Assembly: GCA_015143295.1 (NCBI GenBank)
Contig: CM026565.1
Location: 17,432,548 to 17,496,547 of the forward strand
Length of the DNA: 64,000 nt
Direction: 5' to 3'
Source of the DNA: Tetracentron sinense
Lineage: Eukaryota > Streptophyta > Magnoliopsida > Trochodendrales > Trochodendraceae
This document shows positions 1 through 11,967 of the stretch, piece by piece. Positions within the stretch are counted from its first letter, which is position 1; each line of letters begins with the position of its first letter. The translations under genes were made by a program, and so were the position numbers. Below the pieces are notes generated by a model. The model worked only from the letters and a program-made list of their open reading frames with translations, was not told the DNA's origin and searched no databases.

Positions 1-440
1 CAAGTGAGTTGTCAAGGTACACACAGGATGTCAAAGACACACAGGGTGTCGAAGGAGACATACAGGAGGTAATGCCATGATATGACGAGATTTGTCAAGG
101 GAAACACAGGATATCAAGGACACACGAGGGTGTCAAAAGGGATATGCAGGAGGTATCGCGGTATGACGAGATTGCCAAGGGATACACAAGATATTTAGAG
201 ACATGTAGGAGATAATGTCACGGTATGACGAGATTGTCAAGGGGCACATAGGATGTCAAGGACACACGAGGGTATCGAAGGGGACATGCAGGAGGTATCC
301 CGGTATGACGAGATTGCCAAGGGATACGCAAGATATCTGGGGATATGCAGGAGGAAATGTCGCGGTATGATAAGATTGTCAAGGGGCATACATGATGTCA
401 AGAACACACGGGGGTGTCACAAAGGGTGTGGCATGTCCAA
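1..440. repeat. Minisatellite with alternating 81/62-bp units
   Basis: The landmark tatgacgaga recurs at about 80, 161, 223, 303 and (as tatgataaga) 364, giving spacings of 81, 62, 80 and 61 bp. The true period is therefore a pair of about 142 bp made of a long and a short unit. Long units contain the caaggacacacgaggg motif and short units do not. The array runs off the left edge. Tat-lineage retroelements often carry tandem repeats downstream of pol, and a minus-strand Tat-like element ends at 2247, so the array may be part of that element. This placement is inference. Short open frames inside it are repeat translations and not genes. Confidence 0.8.
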
Positions 441-2246
441 GAGGTATTAGCCGGATTGATTTTTTAAAATGGCCCAGGGGCGCTAGATTTTGATGATGTC
501 ATGCAAGGTGTAAAGGCGAGGATGCTTTCCTAAGACTCTATTAACTGCGACTCGTGGGGATGCACAGTGTCGGCTCCTTCTGCTTGTCTTGCCGGGGGTT
601 GCTTGATGCAGGTTAGTATAACCAGGTCTCGATACCGGAATCTCTTGTTTTAAAAAAAAAAATGTTTTTAGAAAAGTGTTGTGAACTTTTGCAAAAGCTT
701 TTGATTTTGATAGAAAGAAAGCATAGCTATCTTTTAGTTTTGCCAGAAAATTGCCTTTCTGGCTTAAGGAATTTGGTAGTCTGTCTTTCACTCTCAGAGA
801 GTGGAGTATGACCCAGAAGATGTTTCATCACCGCTGGGGATGTTTGGGGATAGACATGCTTGTCTTGCCGCTGCTGGAGATTAGACTCTGGCTAGAGAAA
901 AGCTTACTGAAGAGCAATTGGAAGCTTCTAGACTCTTGCTAGGGAAAGTATTGTAGAAAGCAATTAGAGGCTTTTACTGGCGATCCGCTGGGGGAATTTT
1001 GATACTATTATAGGCCAATGCTGGGGATCCGCTAGGGAGTGGAACTCTAGTGTAAACCACTACTGGGGAGTTTCTTTCTCAGTGGGACCTACGGGGGATT
1101 GTTGGGAATTTGGTGACACTGATTGCTGTCAGATTTTGTTGTCAAACTGCCCTTCAGCTTTTCTCCATTTTTTACCCTTGGAATATCCAAGTCATTGGGT
1201 TCGCATAATTTTTTACACAATGAGGCCGTTGCCGGTTTTCCTCATACTTGTGAAGCTGGTTGATTTTTGTCCCTTTTTTGACCCTAGTCGCAAGACTAGG
1301 TCTGTGGTCATATAATTTTTGTGCAATGAGGTCATTGCCGATTTTCACTCATGCCGGCGATTTGTTGGGGAAAATAAATCTTCTCCCTTCATTGCCCTGA
1401 ATGGCGCTCTGCTGACGATTTGTGTTCCGCTGAGGATATAGATGGGAAACTGCGCTTGCACTCATAGTTTCTAGGGAATCTAGAAGGACTTAGAATATGA
1501 TAAAATGTAGGCCAAGGGATCAAAATTTGGGACACCCTGAGATTTCTCCTGTTGCAGTTGATTTAAACTCTCCTGGGGATTTGTACCTTGGGATTTCTGG
1601 TGGAGATTTTTTTTTGTCTCCGCTAGGGAATTTTCCTCTTTGATTGAGGCTGACTTTATGGAGATTGACTCTGTTGGGGAGAGCTTTTAGGAGAGGTTGT
1701 CTCTGTTTAGGGAGTGTTTTTCGAGAGAGATCGTACCTGAGAGTTTTTGCTAGGGAAAGAGTTCGGAGAGGTTGTCTTTGTGGGGAGTCTTTGACTTTTG
1801 AGAATGTTTCAACTTGTATTTTGAGTTTTCCTTTGATAGAAGTTTTATACCCTTGAGAGTTGACTCCACTGGGGAAATCTGGGAGAGTTCCAACTTTGCT
1901 TGGGGAAAGCTTCTTGACTCTAGGGGATCTTTGGAGAGATTTTGACTCTGCTTGGGAGATGATTCTGGAAATATCTTGATCCCTCTAGTGACTGCACCTA
2001 ATTGTCAGATTGCCTACGTACCCTTTGCAGGATCAGGTCATAACGTAGTTCAGGCAAATAACGTAGATGGCAAGGGAAGGTATCCCTTAAAAGGTTATAT
2101 GAAAGAAGGATTGTTAGGTTCAAGGAGGCTAAATAGTAGATTTCATTGATTTGAAAATGGTTTACATTGCTGGGGATAAGGAGTGTGCCAAGGATGGCCT
2201 CCTTTCACTTCCCAGAGAATCTATGAGTGCAAAGCGCTTATCTGAT
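441..2246. other. Non-coding repetitive DNA downstream of Ogre/Tat-like pol
   Basis: No protein of known type was found on either strand. The stretch is full of degenerate short repeats built around gctgggga/ctgggga and gactctg, most obvious at 960-1080 and 1640-1960. It directly follows, in the minus-strand sense, the end of the Tat-like integrase, so it is probably that element's 3' non-coding region and possibly part of its LTR. No LTR boundary could be fixed because no second copy is in the window. Confidence 0.5.
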
Positions 2247-3746
2247 CTAGACCCTAAGCGTAGTATCGTTTGACTTTGTCCATGTTGATGGGCTCTGGGA
2301 GGTCTTTGTCATCCATACATCCGAGTCGAAAAGCGCCGCCAGAGAATTTTTCTCGGACGATGTATGGGCTTTCGTAGTTGAGAGTGAACTTTCCCCTTGG
2401 GTCAGGGCGGTTTGGCAACATCTTTCGGAGAACCAAGTCACCGACTTCAATGCTTCAGGGTTTGACCTTCTTGTTGAATGTCCTAGCCATATGCCTCTGA
2501 TAGGCCTAAAAGTGGTTGATGACTTTTAGTCGCCGTTCTTCGATCAGATTCAGCTACTTATACCAGGTTTGTGCCCATCCTATTTCTGAGATTTTGGCTT
2601 CCATTAACACCTAGAGTGATGGAATTTCTAATTAAATAGGGAGGACTGCTTTCATACTATAGGCTAGAGAAAATGGTATTGCCCTAATTGAGGTTCAGAT
2701 GGACGTTCTATATGTCATGAGTGCATATGGGAGCATCTCATGCCAGACAAAGTAATTGGTTGCCATCTTCTCTATGATTTTCTTCATGTTCTTGTTGGCG
2801 GCTTTGATTGCACTATTGGTCTGTGGCCTGTATGGCGTGGAATTGTGATGTTGTATCTTGAACTTTTGGCAGAGATCTGTCATCCCCTTATTGCATAAAT
2901 TGAGAGCATTGTCTATTACAATCTCAAATGGGACTCTGTTTCGACAGATGATATCCCTTTTCAAAAAATGCCGAACCACAAAGTGTGACGTTGGCATAAG
3001 TGGCTGTCTCGGCCCATTTTGTGAAGTAGTCGATTGCTAGCAGGATGAATCGATGCCCATTTGATGTTTTTGGTGTTATGGGTCCGATGACTTCGATGCC
3101 CCAAGCTGAGAATGGTCATAGAGCAGTGAGAATGTGCAACCTGGTTGGTGGTGCATTGATTATGTCGGCATAGATTTGGCACTGGTGGTATTTCTGTATC
3201 TGCTGGCAACAATCAAATTCCATTATAGACCAGTTGTAACCCAGCCTAAGTATCTTCTTAGAGAGCATCAACCTGTTCATGTGTGGGCCACAAGTTCCTC
3301 TGTGAACTTCTTCAACTACCTGTGTGGCTTCACGGGTGTCGAGGCATCTGAGTCAGATTAGGTTTGGCGATCTTTTGTACAAGAATTCTCCAGAGGAGAC
3401 AAACTGAATGGCCAGTCTTCTGATTACGCGACAGTCTGTTTTGGTGGCATCGAGTGGGAAAGTCCCGTCCTCAATATACTGCTTGATGTCTGCATACCAA
3501 GGCTTGTTGTCTGATACCCTTCTATCTTAAGGCAGTAGGCAGGCTGATCCTGTGGTTGAATCTCGATTGGCCAGAGCATGATGCCCCTGGGAATCTGTAC
3601 TATAGAGGCGAGAGTGGCCAATGCGTTGGTAAATCTATTATGATTCCTGGACCTGTGACTGAAAGGTGATTTTTCATAACTGAGTAATCAGCATGTTGAG
3701 GTAGGTCAGGTACGGGACTAGCCTTGCTTCTCGGATGACTCAAGAT
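2247..3746 (-). pseudogene. Ogre/Tat RNase H end and integrase, copy A
   Basis: The pieces are 3424-3621 (linker; an alternative frame reads KQYIEDGTFPLDATKTD), 2961-3212 (shifted integrase zinc region), 2695-2997 (integrase core with 'PFEIVIDNALNL' and 'STPYRPQTNSAIKAANKNMKKI'), and 2254-2436 (integrase C-terminus, 'LRKMLPNRPDPRGKFTLNYE', ending INMDKVKRYYA at the natural stop). Frames differ from piece to piece. This part is absent from copy B, whose Ogre/Tat copy starts at a point equivalent to 4038. Confidence 0.8.
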
Positions 3747-5214
3747 TCATTTGCCTGACAGAATATCAAAGATGAGTCTCCATAGACGCTGAGTAGCCCA
3801 GACTAATGCTAGACAAGTTTTCTCGAGTGGGCTATACCTCTCTTCATACTCTAGCAGACATTTACTAATATAGTAGATGACTTGTTCTGTTCTGCCTGTC
3901 TCATCATGCTGAGCCAGGACGCACCCTATGGAGGTTTCTTGTACTAAGATGTAGAGTAGTAGTGGTCGTCCCGATGTAGGAGGCACAAGTAATGGAGGAT
4001 GGAGAAGATAATGCTTTATTCGGTCAAAGGCTTCTTGGCACTCGTCTATCCAGACTGTAGGTACATTCTTCTGGAGAATTTTAAAAATTAGCTCATATAT
4101 TAGAGTGAGCTGAGAGATGAATCGGTTGATGTAATGAATTCTGCCTAGGATTCCGCAGATTTCCTTTTCAGTCTGGAGAGTTGGCATCTCGATAATAACT
4201 TTGGCATTGGCTAGATCAATCTCAATGCCTCTTTTGCTGACTATGAAGCTGAGGAGCTTTCCTGATGAGACTCCAATGACACATTTGGACGGATTCATTC
4301 TTAGGCCAAACTCTTTAAGCCTGTCACACAGTTTATTCAAGTCTTCAGGGTGCTACCTAGCAGTAAGTGATTTGACGATCATGTTATCCACATAGATTTT
4401 AGCTGACTTGTGGATCATGTCATGGAACAATGCTGTCATGGTCCTCTAGTAAGTTTCACCTATGTTCTTGAGTCCGAAGGGCATCACCTTGTAGCAGAAT
4501 GTACCTCAAGGTGTGATGAATGAGGTTTTCTCCATGTCCTCTTTTACCATTTTGATCTAGTTGTATCCGGAGAAACTATCCATGAATGAAAGTGTCTCGT
4601 GCCCTATAGTATTGTCAACCAGAATGTTGATATACGGGAGAGGGAAGTTGTCTTTAAGGCTTGCCTTGTCCAGATTATGATAATCGATAACATTCAGACC
4701 TTACCATCCTTCTTGGGTACCGGTACGATATTGGCTAACCATTCAGGATAGGTTGCTACTGCCAAAAAGCTTGCTTTGATCTGCTTCTCTACTTCTTCTT
4801 TGACCTTCTGTAACTATTCGAGCCTCATCCGTCTCAGTTTCTGCTTAACTAGTCTAATTTCAGGGTTTAGGGGTAGTCTATGTACCACTAATGCTGGGTC
4901 TAGGCTGGGCATGTCTGTATATGACCAGGCAAAGATGTCATTGTAGCTCTTCAAAAAGTTGATCATGTCTGTTCTCTGTTACGAGCTCATAGTTGTGCCG
5001 ATCTTGACGAGCTAGGGATTGTCTTCGGATCTAAGGTTTATGGTCTCAGTGTCCTCGATGTTAGATTATTGTATCCCTTCACTGTGCTCTAGGAGGTCTA
5101 AGATCTCTTGAGGCAGTTCCTCTTCCTGTTCTGAATTATACTCAACTTTCGAAAGCTCAAGGAGGGTTTCGGGAGTAGCCTTAGTGTAGGTGATTTCCTG
5201 GCAAATCATTTAGC
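3747..5214 (-). pseudogene. Ogre/Tat reverse transcriptase and start of RNase H, copy A
   Basis: Reading down from 5214, decayed wording typical of Tat RT appears (NDIFAWSYTDMPSLDPALV, then VKQKLRRMRLE). The 197-residue open piece 3747-4340 covers the RT thumb and the start of RNase H (GRIHYINRFISQLT, RPLLLYILVQETSIGCVLAQHDETGR, EERYSPLEKTCLALVWA). Several in-frame stops occur between 4340 and 5214. The catalytic YVDD box reads YVDN here (near 4390) and in copy B (near 27020), so the last aspartate was lost before the duplication. Confidence 0.8.
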
Positions 5215-5483
5215 TTAGTTTAGTATGTTTTTATTATTTTTGTTGGATTCAAGACACTAGGCCTTCCAGAGGAAGAGTCTGTGTGATTTTGTCATCAGCC
5301 AATTAAAATGTTTTATGTAAAACATGATTTTGAGTCAAAACATCGAATTTTCTATTGATAAAACAAGATGAATGTTGTTTACAAAAAGTGACTCAACAAA
5401 AAGAGGCCAACAATGGCCGACATTTGGATTTTACAATAGGAGCAAAAGAGAAGATAGAAGGAGGAAGAATGGTGCTCCGGTCA
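5215..5483 (-). other. A/T-rich spacer between protease and RT (possible Ogre-type intron)
   Basis: The spacer has no coding match and is richer in A and T than either side. Ogre elements are known to carry an intron between the protease and RT regions, and this stretch sits at that place. No convincing GT...AG pair restoring the frame could be confirmed because both flanks are decayed. The same stretch is at about 27843-28115 in copy B. Confidence 0.35.
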
Positions 5484-6513
5484 CTATTTGATCAGACCAA
5501 CCTGCCCTGTACTGTGCTCGCCCCGGCCTTGGATGACCTTGATGGTGAGAGCCTTGGCCCACCAATGGATTAGTGGTCGATGACTAGATGATGCCTCGGT
5601 GTTGTTGGAGAGGGTACAGACCTGCTCTCCCGTTAGATCTCCCACTTCTGTGGCATCTTCGACAGTCAACTCATCAAATATTTGTGTCATGCTGAACACT
5701 TCTGGATCTGGAATCCCTGAAGACTCGATTTTGGCAATTGGTGCAAGGGTGTATTTGGGTAAGCTTTGAATGTTTCCATTGGTAAGGTTATAGAGATGTG
5801 GGGTCGGGGTTTTGGTTTCACCGACTGGCTGATCTTCTTTGTGAGTTTGGAGAGATAGTCCTCAAACTTGGGCTTTTATCCAAGTCTGAATGGCAGAGTG
5901 TATCAAAGAAGTGATATCTCTTTTTCATTCCCTGGTTTCTGACTCCCACGCCTGACCCTGGTTGGTAGTTCATTCTGGCCATCATCTTGACAAATGGCAG
6001 TACTGCCTGCTTATTTTGCTCTTTTGTCTGGGCAATAGAACTGACCTGCTCAAACTGGTATGTCATGAAGGCAATGCCTTGCCCCAGCTCCTCGATGTCC
6101 CTAAAGGAACTAGCCATCTCTCTGATGAGATCATGATCAAGTGGTCATCCTGGATGAATTTGATTCTCTGATGGAGAGAGGAGAAAATGGCTCTGGCCGC
6201 GTGGATCCATGGCCTCCCAAGGAGCAAAGTGAATGATGCTGGCACATTCGCGACTTGGAAGTTTGTTGTGAATTGAGCAGGTCCGACCCCGATAGTTAAG
6301 TCAATGTCACCCAGATTCTGCCTGGTTGAGTTATCATAAGCCCTGAGGGTCATGGGTCACTTCTTTACTTGACTAAGGTCCAGACCCAGGTTTTGTAGTG
6401 TAGATAAAGTGCAGATGTTTAGGTCGGAACCATTGTCAATTAGCACTGATGATAAAGTTCTGTTCATGCACTGTATTGCAATGTAAAGAGCCCGATTATG
6501 ATCCCTGTGATTG
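5484..6513 (-). pseudogene. Ogre/Tat protease region, copy A
   Basis: The minus-strand pieces are 6357-6513 (with 'ALYIAIQCMNRTLSSVLIDNGSDLNI', where DNGS is the aspartic protease active-site loop), 6063-6353 ('TLLLGRPWIHAARAIFSSLHQRIKF') and 5818-6117, then 5484-5699. This is the usual Tat protease plus linker wording. Frame changes between the pieces make it non-functional. The first residues of the frame that begins at 6539 come from the inserted solo LTR and are not protease. The copy B equivalent is 28116-29166. Confidence 0.75.
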
Positions 6514-7026
6514 TGTAGAACTCTAGATCTTTTTGACATTTATTTAAGCCTTAAGATGTGTTTTCTTAAGTTTTGGGTGCTTGGAATGAAGGAGTAGAGT
6601 ATATGAATACTCTAAGTGTCAAAAAGAAATTATGGCTTAACAATACCCTCAACTTTACGTAGCTCTAGTTCGTTCATATCTGATCGGAATAGAGCGATTC
6701 TTAAATTTTTAGAAAGTTATTGGAACCCTCTTCAAGGTTCATGTTGATCACTTTTCTTGATTTTGAGTAGAGGTAGAGTCAAACGTCCAATTTCCGGAAT
6801 CAGATCTGTTGCAAAAAGGGGTTAATGAAACCCATTCACATGTTAGTCGAGTTTAGAGCCATTTTTGATAAATAAAGACTCAAAATTAGGATTTTTATAA
6901 AACATAAAAGTTGTTCCCCTTCGAAAGAAGAATCTAACGCAAATTGAATTGTCAAAATCTGACGAGCGAGTCAAAAGTTATGGCGGAAATACAAAAACAC
7001 AAAGTCCAGAAACTTTCTGCAAAAGT

Positions 7027-7195
7027 TGCAATCGTTCGTAGGGACCCTACGAACGATCGTAGAGGCGCTACGAACGATCGTAGAGTTGCTATGATCGATC
7101 GTAAAGCCCCAAAAAATGCTGAAAACTCACGGGTGTAGCTACGATCGATCGTAGAAAGCTACGATCGATCGTGAATCGCGACGAACGATCATAGA
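7027..7195 (+). repeat. Array of CG-rich palindromes in the solo LTR
   Basis: At least seven copies of palindromic or near-palindromic words of the form ctACGATCGATCGTag or CTACGAACGATCGTAG lie within 170 bp, just upstream of the TATA box. They follow the block gacgagcgagtcaaaagttatgg, which also precedes the palindrome arrays in the other gypsy LTRs of the window. The spacing is irregular. Copy B has one more unit (29685-29870). Confidence 0.8.
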
Positions 7196-7247
7196 TACGC
7201 GATTTTACTTTCTTTTAAGCGATTTTTGGGGTTTTTCACCCTTGCAT

Positions 7248-7255
7248 TATAAATA
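7248..7255 (+). promoter_or_regulatory. LTR TATA box
   Basis: TATAAATA lies in the solo LTR, followed by a purine-rich GAGAGA leader. The same box occurs at 29923-29930 in copy B. It marks the likely U3/R boundary and fixes the plus-strand sense of the LTR. Confidence 0.6.
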
Positions 7256-8149
7256 GAGGATCATTAGAGGGTTTTTAGTTTATCCTAAACCTAAAGAGAG
7301 TTCCTTGAGAGAGAAAGAGAGAAGAGTAGGGATTTCTAAAGGAGGGTTTTGGATTGTGAAAGGAGAGCTTCAATCAAGCCCCTACAAGTTGGATTTCTAC
7401 ACAAGGGATTTGATCCAAGAGGTAAGTAAAACTATGATCTAGCTTTGTTATCCTATAAAGAGGAAAAATATGATTTAATGGGTGATTTTAGTCTTGTTAT
7501 GATGCAAATAACACATATGGGATTTTGGGTGAACCACATTATGTACAAATGAGTAAATAGGGGTTATAAATTGGGGGTTTTGAAACACAAGAATCAATAA
7601 GGTTATACATGTGTGAGATCATTATTATTTCCTAAACGAATCATGATTTTTAGTAAGATGTGATGGAAATGACATGGTCTTGATGATGTGATGAATTAGG
7701 CTAAAAGCCATAGTCTTGATGTTGTGATGAAATGTATGGAAAAATATTATGTTTTAGAATTATCCAATGATACTAAAATGCTACTATGACTTGTATGAAC
7801 TTATATGAATTGTTAAGGCTTTACATATATACGCAATGATGCTCACAAGCACTCCATGCACGATAAATTATGCATGATCGAGTTTTTGCATAAGCATGTA
7901 TTTCAAGAGTCATGAATAAGTTTTTTTTAAAGGCATTCATAAGAAAGAAGCATAAGCATTTGATAAAGCCAAACTTTGGGTTGGTATTCTAAGATCGGAT
8001 AACTCACGCTCACAAGGATCATGTCCTAGATCTTGCATAAACTCCACGGATCATAAGTCTTGCAAGGCTTTTCAAGAACTCGTAAGAACCTCATAAGTTT
8101 AAGATCTTGCATATATCTCCAAGGATCATAAGCTCACAAGAATAACTCA

Positions 8150-8370
8150 CAAGAACTCGTAACCTAGTGGGACGGCCTGAGGAGCGCCACTAACCACCTG
8201 ATATTCCCAAGCTACTTTAGGTGGGTGTTTCGTGGGATGGTACAAAGGGCGCTACTAGGTAAGAACTCGTAAGCTAGTAGGACGGCCCAAGGAGCGCCAC
8301 TAACCACCTGATATTCCCAAGCTACTTTGGGTGGGTGTTTAGTGGGATGGTACAAAGGGCGCCACTAGTG
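8150..8370 (+). repeat. Two tandem hairpin units in the solo LTR
   Basis: Two units with a period of 110 bp (120 bp in copy B, 30855 and 30975) begin ctagtgggacggcc. Each holds nested inverted repeats: TAGTGG with CCACTA, and CCACTAACCACCT pairing with AGGTGG...TTAGTGG further on. They occupy the same relative place as the hairpin arrays in the other LTRs (43290-43870, 50985-51182). Confidence 0.75.
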
Positions 8371-8663
8371 AAGAGTGAAGAACTCATAAGAACTTGCATG
8401 CTCACAAGAAAAATTATAAGAACTCGAAAGCTCACAAGATCTCATAAGAAAACATAAGGCTCATAAGCATTCATAAGCATGCATAAGACGGTTTGTTTCC
8501 CACGAAAAGAACAGGTTTTACAAAAGGTTTTCACGACGAGTTTTTAAGCATGAACTGGTGATCAGTATTTCCTTACACACTTGTATTTAATATTATAATT
8601 ATGATAGCAATGTTAGCTAGTAGTTTTGGCTCGCTGAGTATTCCATGCTCAGTCGTACATGTT

Positions 8664-8795
8664 ATGTCGGTAGGTACACGGACTACCTTTGACATCTATG
8701 ATCAGGGGCTTTGGATAGAGGAGGATTATGGCGAGGAGGAGCCATATGTAGAGCCTCAGGAGGAGGCAAAGGACTTAGACCGCTGGCCCTTTTAG
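8664..8795 (+). CDS. LTR-encoded short acidic reading frame (43 aa)
   Basis: From ATG TCG GTA GGT the frame reads a short peptide with core LWIEEDYGEEEPYVEPQEE and tail DLDRWPF. A related frame with the same start and an acidic WVEEEYVEEP core lies in the Tekay LTRs (50478-50597, 57883-58002), and a broken one with tail DLDVWPY is in the inner solo LTR (40803 downwards). Upstream codons keep the frame open to 8601, so the start is not certain. No known protein is recognised. It could instead mark a splice donor (GGCAGGT-like) that keeps the start similar. Whether it is translated is unknown. Confidence 0.45.
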   Translation: MSVGTRTTFDIYDQGLWIEEDYGEEEPYVEPQEEAKDLDRWPF

Positions 8796-9040
8796 AGTGA
8801 TTACATAGAGAGAGAGTACTATCATTTTGTATTTTGATAGGTGGGCATGTCCACCTTTACTTTTGTGATGTATGTACAAACTTGGAATACACATTATGTA
8901 TAGAAAAGAAATTTTTGAGTTACGCTTCCGCACTTCTTTTATGTTTCCATTATATATTGGCCCTTGTGTATTTTTCCAGGTTAAGTATTGTCACGCCTAA
9001 AGTATCCCTAAACTCCTAGGGGGTATTTTGGGGCGCGACA

Positions 9041-11357
9041 GATTATCCGGTATTTCTTCTTCTCTAAAGGAGATGATTCTTGATTCAAGCACTTGCCCCA
9101 CTATGTGCCCTAGTTTCTCGGGCGTGATGTCTGGTGTTACATGAGTGTTGTTAAATAATTGGAGTAGCTGCTTTCAGTGATGCTCGAAAGTCAGGAGGAG
9201 ACCCATGATGGAGATCTGGGCATGAGTTTTGCTCAACTATTGAGTGATATTAAACTCTTCTATTTTTTCCAAGATTTTCAGGAGAATTACTGAGTCTACT
9301 GCTTCCTTTTCTGGGCCTGATACCCTTACTTTCTCTTTCTATTTTACCTGCTCAGTCACTGGAGGTTGGTACACCCGGCCAGATCGGGTGAGGTTGGCTA
9401 TGCTCTCAGTTTCAAGGATGAGAGAGTACGGAACGGGTACTCGGTCGAGGTTAAAAAGCGGAGATGGGATGTAAGGGATCCAGATGGGGCCTGTTGAGGT
9501 AGAGGCTTGAGTTGGGGTTATGGGCCAATTTACTGGACAAGGGATGGTGTAGATGATTTGTTCTTTGATTAGTTCAAGGACAGGGATCTGTACCGGTGGT
9601 AGGATAGTCTGGATGTTTGACTGAGGGAATGGGATTATAACTGGAGGCTGGTAAGAAGGCCTGATTATACCATCATTTATTACAGGTGCACTGGGTCTTG
9701 GCTGCCCTGCCCCAAGCTCTTCCCACTCAATGAAATTAACTTGATTGTTATATGGGGGCAGTGGCGCCTGGTTGATACTGGTGTTGCCAGGGGCCAGTTC
9801 AACATTTCCCTTATTCAAGAGATCTTGGATGGCGCATTTTAGGCCAATGCAATAGTCAGTAGTATAACCTGGGCCTTGATGAAAGACGTAGTGATGATCG
9901 GCTCGATAATTTTTGTTCTATTTTTTAGGTGGTAAGAGAGGGGTGGGGCCTCTCAAGGTGAGAAGACCCTGCTTAGTCAGGAAGTCCAATAACTGGCTGA
10001 GAGTGTATGGAAGAGGGGTGAAGTTTTTGGAGGGACGGTTTTGCCCCTGGTTTTGTCTGACTGGCCGGGTGTTTTTGGGTGTTGGCTGAGACTGGGCGGC
10101 TGGAACTGATAATTTGATTGGTGCTACGGGAGCCACCATCTAAACATCTTCTTTCCTTATTTGGTCCTTGGGACCTCTGTTTCTGTTGATTAGAGCCGTT
10201 GTTCTGGGAGGAGCAAGCCCTAAGCTGGAGTGAATGGCTCCACTTTGAATGGTCGTCTCGATATAGGCACCTGTCTTGACAATGGTGCCAAAGTTTATAC
10301 TGGCAATGTTACCATCAGAGTAGAGTAGGGCTACTTCAGGGTGCCCATAAACATGCCTGCTAACTCCTCCTTGGGGATCGGAGTAGGAATTTTTGCTGCC
10401 ATTTCCCTCAATCGGGTAGCGTATTCCAGAAAGGACTCACTGTTACATTGGTACATCTGTTCCAATTGGCTTCTCTCAGGTCGAAGCTCTTGATTAAAAG
10501 AGTACTGATCCGTAAAGATGTCCATGGCGTCCTACTAAGTTTTGACCCATTGCTTTTCCACTGACATCCACCACGTAAGGGCTGCCCCCTTCAAATTCTT
10601 CTGAAACTACTGGATGAGAAGAGGTTGATTCTTGTTATGCTGGAGCATGTCCCCCAGATACAGTTGCAGGTGTTGCTTAGGGCAACCTGTGTCATCGTAT
10701 TTCTCAAATTCTGGCACTTTTAGCATCCCCGGATGAGAAAGTCATATCTTCCAATGATAGACTGTAGCTGGTAGATGCCCCCTTCATTCGTCTCATATCT
10801 TTTTTTATCTGGTTGATCTCCTCATGTTGATCCCTGAGGGACGGGGTAGGGTCTGAAGACGATGGCCTATCTTGGTTGATGTGAGAGACCTTGGGCTGCT
10901 CTGTCCCATCAAACTGATCATACTCTGCTTCACCTGTGCCTATTACGGGCCCAGGGTTAGGAATGATGATGAGAATAGGCTGATGTGGCTCTGACTGTGG
11001 CTGTTTAGAGGTTTCCCCTATAGGGTTTCGGATGGGAGGCTCATCGGTTCGAGTACCAATGAGAATCTTTAAAGATTCTAGAACACTGTCTAACTTTACA
11101 TACATGGCCGTGATGTCCCTATCATGCGACTGTAGGATCTCACTGGTTCTTTGATGCTAATCAGAAGGTTCTGCCATTAATTCTGACTGACTATCAGAAG
11201 AGGCGGTACTAGATGCTTCTTCTGTGACTGGTACTTCAGTTATAATTGGGTCTACGGCTGCTGCTTCTATGAGAATTGCAGTCATAGAGCAAGTCATGGG
11301 TCGGCTCATGCAACTGAAAAGAATGCAACGGCTAAACATGAATATGTATGATGCCAA
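9041..11357 (-). pseudogene. Ogre/Tat gag, copy A, broken
   Basis: The minus-strand pieces are 11157-11357, 10704-11105 (charged, coiled-coil-like N-terminal part), 10331-10525 (retrotransposon gag core, with 'QLEQMYQCNSESFLEYATRLREMAAKI') and the proline-rich linker 9918-10139 and 9339-9818. In copy B the last two pieces form one uninterrupted 266-residue frame (32043-32843), which shows that the copy A break near 9830-9920 is secondary. The B copy also lacks 10668-11814. Gag would form the particle shell; this copy cannot be translated as one chain. The right-hand continuation into protease is interrupted by the solo LTR ending at 9040. Confidence 0.75.
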
Positions 11358-11967
11358 GAAGAAGATGCTAGAAAGGATTTTTCATTGATGCATGCTAGTG
11401 ACATACAAGATTGTGTGACTCAAGAAAAGAAAAAGACTCGATCATAGGCAAATCCATCAGGGATCGTGAAGTCAAGTGGCCGGAGCACACCATTAAGGTC
11501 CATGATTTGCTGTTGGAGGGATGTGTCCTCAACCTCCATATTTTTAATTACCTTAGTAGCATTGAACGTTCAGGATCCAAACTGTCGGATTTGGGAGGTC
11601 ATCTCAACCTTTGCAATATCAAGTTGCTCTTGGTAGAAGTGCAGTGGGGCCCTGATGATGACTGTTTCTCTGGTGTCACCTTTGTGCTTCTTCTGGAGAA
11701 CTTGGACTGTATGCTCAAGCTGCTCAACCTGCCCCTGCATAGCTTGAAGTTCACGGTTCCTCTTCCTCCTGCCTGAATGCTTGTTGGGCTTTCTGTAGCC
11801 TTCTCTTCTTTTGCTAGATCTGAAACTGTCTCTCTAAGAATATGTCTCTCCAGGGAACTATCATTTCAGCAATGGGTATAGTTCCTTTTGACGGAGCTAA
11901 GACTAGTGTGGGCAGCATACCTTAGTGTTGGCATACTGGATGGAATGTCAGGATCTTCTATCCACGG

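Larger units (their letters stand above)
6514..9040 (+). mobile_element. Solo LTR (Tekay-related Ty3/gypsy), copy A
   Basis: The 2527-bp block starts TGTAGAACTCTAG and ends GGGGCGCGACA, matching the ends of the Tekay LTRs at 50178 and 57583 (TGTAGAGCCCCGG...GTCGCGACA). It is flanked by GATTG (6509-6513) and GATTA (9041-9045), a 5-bp target duplication with one change. No internal domain is present, so it is a solo LTR left by recombination. Inside are a palindrome array (7027-7195), a TATA box (7248), two tandem units of about 110 bp (8150-8370) and a short acidic reading frame (8664-8795). It splits the host Ogre/Tat gag-protease frame. The copy in duplicate B is at 29167-31744. Confidence 0.9.

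Noticed and set aside
7027..7195. CGATCG-rich stretch as bacterial contamination
   Set aside because: It lies inside a plant LTR with both ends and target duplications and occurs in several LTR families of the window.
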